From Pseudomonas cremoricolorata DSM 17059 = NBRC 16634 (GTDB lineage Bacteria; Pseudomonadota; Gammaproteobacteria; Pseudomonadales; Pseudomonadaceae), in assembly GCF_000425745.1 (NCBI RefSeq), contig NZ_AUEA01000006.1, positions 352,154-416,153 on the forward strand: a stretch of 64,000 bases of DNA, in the 5' to 3' direction. Below, piece after piece: positions 60,605-64,000 of this stretch. The translations under genes and the position numbers were made by a program. Below the pieces are notes generated by a model. It saw only the letters and a program-made list of their open reading frames with translations, was not told the origin of the DNA and searched no databases. How positions within the stretch are numbered: position 1 is the first letter of the stretch; each line of letters opens with the position of its first letter.

Positions 60605-61072
60605 TCAGGCCCCGCCTTTGAGCGCGGTGATCTTCTCGTGCAGGCCTTCGAGGGTCTGCTCACCGAGCAACTGCTCGCGCACCTTGCCCTTGTCATCGAT
60701 GATGTAGGTCACCGGCAACGCCTCGCTGCGCGGCAGCTCGTAACGCTCGGCGGGGTCTTGCGCCAGCACGGTAAATTCGATGCCGAGCGCGTTGGCCGCT
60801 TCCTTGAGGTCGGCGCCTTGCAGGCCATCGAAGTTGACGCCCAGCACCTGAATACCCTGCGCCTGCCATTGCTTGGCAGCGGCGTTGAGTTCAGGGATTT
60901 CCGTGCGGCACGGGCCGCACCATTCCGCCCAATAGTTGAGTACCAGCCAGTGGCCGTCGATCTGCTCGGCCTTGACGGTCTTGCCGTCCTGGTCCACGCC
61001 ATAGTCCGCGCCACAACCGGCGAGCAAGAGGCTCGCGGTGATGGCCAGTGCTACTGCCAAACGCCTTGCCAT
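60605..61072 (-). CDS. TlpA-family thioredoxin-like lipoprotein
   Basis: A 155-residue protein with a lipoprotein signal ending LLLAGCGADYG (Cys20). Its thioredoxin fold has the redox motif VLNYWAEWCGPCRTEIPELN, and LPVTYIIDDKGKV has the cis-Pro. It would act as a periplasmic thiol reductase. The partner is unknown. It lies convergent with the META gene and divergent from arsC. A ribosome site AAGGAT precedes the ATG. Confidence 0.87.
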   Translation of the reverse strand: MARRLAVALAITASLLLAGCGADYGVDQDGKTVKAEQIDGHWLVLNYWAEWCGPCRTEIPELNAAAKQWQAQGIQVLGVNFDGLQGADLKEAANALGIEFTVLAQDPAERYELPRSEALPVTYIIDDKGKVREQLLGEQTLEGLHEKITALKGGA

Positions 61073-61160
61073 GGGTCAATCCTTCTCAAAGTTTTGCAGC
61101 CTGCCAGGCAGCCCGACGGGTAGAATAGCCGCCACTCCCGGCTGGAAGCGAGACCCCGTC

Positions 61161-62522
<1,362 letters not shown>

Positions 62523-62872
62523 GGCCTGGATACCCAGACCGGACGCGCAGACATCGTGTTGAACCTGCGCAACAAGCTCTGTGGCGTCGAGTGAACTATG
62601 CTGTTGGCTTCTTGGGTGAACGGGTCCTTGCCAATGAACTGCCCCACCCGCAGGTCGTAATCTCGATACCGGTTGTAATGCAAGCCCGTCTCGACATCAA
62701 AATACTGCTCCTGAGAGCATAGCGCACTTTCCCTATTGATCGGCGTGGCTGTCTCGATAACTCCTTAGCCCTGAGAAGCTACATTTTGCATTGTTCGCTT
62801 AAGGCGAATCTGTATGCATATTCGTTTGGCTCTCCATACTTCGCAATCGAATTTTTTGAACTATAATATTTG
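62523..62872. other. Degraded region between DUF2069 and the rhs immunity gene
   Basis: About 350 bp with no complete gene. It holds the rhs remnant at 62621-62760 and then an AT-rich stretch (62760-62872) that lies downstream of the immunity gene. No transposase or target duplication was seen. The GC drop marks the junction between core genome and Rhs cassette DNA. Confidence 0.6.
62621..62760 (-). pseudogene. Remnant of an Rhs core C-terminal end
   Basis: Read on the minus strand this stretch encodes EQYFDVETGLHYNRYRDYDL then RVGQFIGKDP. This closely matches the end of the intact Rhs core at 63610-63710 (GQYFDVETGLHYNRYRYYDP). Upstream similarity becomes weak near 62760, with an in-frame TAA just beyond. 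Downstream the frame reads unrelated residues (FTQEANSIVHST) and runs into the convergent DUF2069 gene. It has no start of its own. It is likely a displaced old Rhs tip left after a new toxin-immunity cassette was inserted. Confidence 0.8.
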
Positions 62873-63235
62873 TCATTTCTTCGTTTGAGAATAAATCCAG
62901 TCGAGTAGGTCTTTTTTTATTTTTTCGAGCTCATGGATTTTGGCTACTACACATGTTTCTACCCCTGTTTCAATAGGCTCGCGGGTTTTTGAGTATCCGC
63001 CAACATGATCGCAGATTACAGCTCTGAACACGTTTCCTGTTGAAATGTGAATAACTGAGAATATAGGGTTGGCGTCTCTGAATTGAGTGCCGTCACTACA
63101 CGTATTGCTGTAGTGGGGTGTTATGAATTGGTCGGGTCTGGTGTTTGTTTTTTTCAAGTGATCGTTGAAAAATGAGGCGATAAGCGCTTCAAGCTTATCG
63201 TAAGTTTCTATGCTTGAAAGGTAGTCTTCGAACAT
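62873..63235 (-). CDS. Presumed immunity protein of the Rhs toxin
   Basis: A 120-residue soluble protein (MFEDYLSSIETYDKLEALIA at the start) encoded by visibly AT-rich DNA. It starts directly after the rhs stop (TAGATG). There is no known domain. The middle reads IFSVIHISTGNVFRAVICDH and the C-terminus is helical (AKIHELEKIKKDLLDWIYSQ). Position directly behind an Rhs tip, small size and foreign base composition are the usual features of an immunity gene. The function is inferred from these alone. Confidence 0.65.
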   Translation of the reverse strand: MFEDYLSSIETYDKLEALIASFFNDHLKKTNTRPDQFITPHYSNTCSDGTQFRDANPIFSVIHISTGNVFRAVICDHVGGYSKTREPIETGVETCVVAKIHELEKIKKDLLDWIYSQTKK

Positions 63236-64000
63236 CTATTTCTCCGTAAACGCTTTTCCTCCCCTGACTTCTACATCCACTCGCTCCCTGCGAGTGCCCT
63301 CAACCCTGAATGTTCTGCTTTGCTGGGCGTCTATTCCGCCACATTTGCATACTCTTTCGATCCATTCCTCAGCCTGCCCAAATGCATGCTCTCTGATCTG
63401 CAGATCTTTTCTGGTTAGCTTTCTTTTAAGCTCTTCCATTTTGGCTTTTGCATCCGATGCATTCAAAGGAGAGTCCTGGTCCCAACTGACAGACTCCTCT
63501 AGCGTTTTCCCTTGGGCTTGGAACCGCCCTCTGTGCGCCGCCAGTCCAAGCGGATCAACCCAATTCCCCGGACTCGGCGCATAAGCAAAGGTATTCAGCC
63601 CACCCGCAAACCCAATCGGGTCCTTGCCGATAAACCGCCCCACCCGCGGGTCGTAATATCGATACCGGTTGTAATGCAACCCCGTCTCGACATCGAAGTA
63701 CTGCCCCTGAAAGCGTAACGCATTGTGGATGTTTTTCCGCTTGGCGGTGTCGCTGCGCTCTTCGGTGGCCTGGCCCCAGGCTTTGTAGTTACCGCGCCAG
63801 GCGATCTGGCCGTCGGTATCGGTCAGCTCCATCGGGGTGCCCAGTTGGTCGCACTGGTACCAGGCGAAGGTATCGACGTTCCCCGGAGTCGGTTTGTGTC
63901 GCCAGACCGGGTCGCGGGCGGTGCTGTAGTACTCGCCGTAGACGGGTTGGGGGATGAGCTTGAGCGGGGTGTCGATCACCGCTTGGGCGACGGGCACGAA
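63236..64000 (-). CDS. Rhs-family polymorphic toxin, C-terminal part (5' end outside window)
   Basis: The frame is open through the window edge, so only the last 255 residues are visible. They contain the Rhs core end: CDQLGTPMELTDTDGQIAWR, WGQATEERSDTAK, GQYFDVETGLHYNRYRYYDP and RVGRFIGKDPIGFAGGLNTF, and a pretoxin-like APSPGNWVDPLGLAAHRG. About 100 residues after it form the variable tip (SVSWDQDSPLNASDAKAKME through CKCGGIDAQQSRTFRVEGTR to GGKAFTEK). I cannot name the toxin fold. Rhs proteins are usually delivered by type VI secretion and cut the toxin tip off. The tip DNA is AT-richer than the core. Confidence 0.88.
   Translation of the reverse strand, partial: FVPVAQAVIDTPLKLIPQPVYGEYYSTARDPVWRHKPTPGNVDTFAWYQCDQLGTPMELTDTDGQIAWRGNYKAWGQATEERSDTAKRKNIHNALRFQGQYFDVETGLHYNRYRYYDPRVGRFIGKDPIGFAGGLNTFAYAPSPGNWVDPLGLAAHRGRFQAQGKTLEESVSWDQDSPLNASDAKAKMEELKRKLTRKDLQIREHAFGQAEEWIERVCKCGGIDAQQSRTFRVEGTRRERVDVEVRGGKAFTEK

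Overview
This window comes from a gamma-proteobacterial chromosome, almost certainly a Pseudomonas of the putida group. The evidence is high-GC housekeeping DNA, the block serC-pheA-tyrA/aroA fusion-cmk-rpsA-ihfB next to an O-antigen cluster, GacS, a split RelA-type synthetase, DUF3509, and a putida-style palindromic repeat (TTCGCGGCCAA...TTGGCCGCGAA). No rRNA, tRNA, CRISPR array or insertion sequence was recognised.

1-14.7 kb (minus strand) is a lipopolysaccharide O-antigen operon of visibly lower and more variable GC. It reads wzz, a 59-residue CxxC protein, an RmlC-FdtA fusion, a hexapeptide acyltransferase, a PLP aminotransferase, wzx, a GT-B-like glycosyltransferase, wzy, two GT2 glycosyltransferases, a sugar 4-reductase, wbpL, wbpM and a partial rmlB. 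Most genes overlap by ATGA. Together they could make a dTDP-3-acylamino-3,6-dideoxyhexose and dTDP-rhamnose, start the repeat unit on undecaprenyl phosphate with a WbpM-derived HexNAc, then flip, polymerise and length-control it.

15-26 kb (minus strand) is conserved: a LapA-domain membrane protein, ihfB, rpsA, cmk, tyrA-aroA, pheA, serC and gyrA. 26-32 kb holds mtnA, then a divergent plus-strand run of mtaD, ubiG, mupP, an SDR, an EamA transporter and a DUF4265 protein. 32-39 kb holds lpxO, cysK, a DUF748 protein, a MoxR ATPase with its VWA partner, an uncharacterised gene and an ankyrin protein. 39-49 kb contains DUF3509 behind a good sigma-54 promoter candidate, an acireductone-dioxygenase-like protein missing two metal ligands with an MFS partner, aroC, prmB, an isochorismatase-fold protein without its cysteine, smr, folE, a glutaredoxin-like gene and benE. 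49-62.5 kb holds DUF2058, mazG, relA, rlmD, cysM, gacS, ldhA, several small redox or envelope genes, arsC, wrbA-like and DUF2069 genes.

62.5-64 kb (minus strand) is the tail of an Rhs polymorphic-toxin locus: the C-terminal end of an rhs gene with a variable tip, an AT-rich presumed immunity gene directly after it, and a decayed second copy of the Rhs core end.

The most interesting points are the RmlC-FdtA fusion, the 59-residue CxxC gene inside the O-antigen operon, the sigma-54 promoter plus tandem palindromes before DUF3509, the Rhs cassette, and three metabolic enzymes that have lost canonical active-site residues (MtnA, the acireductone-dioxygenase-like protein and the isochorismatase-like protein).
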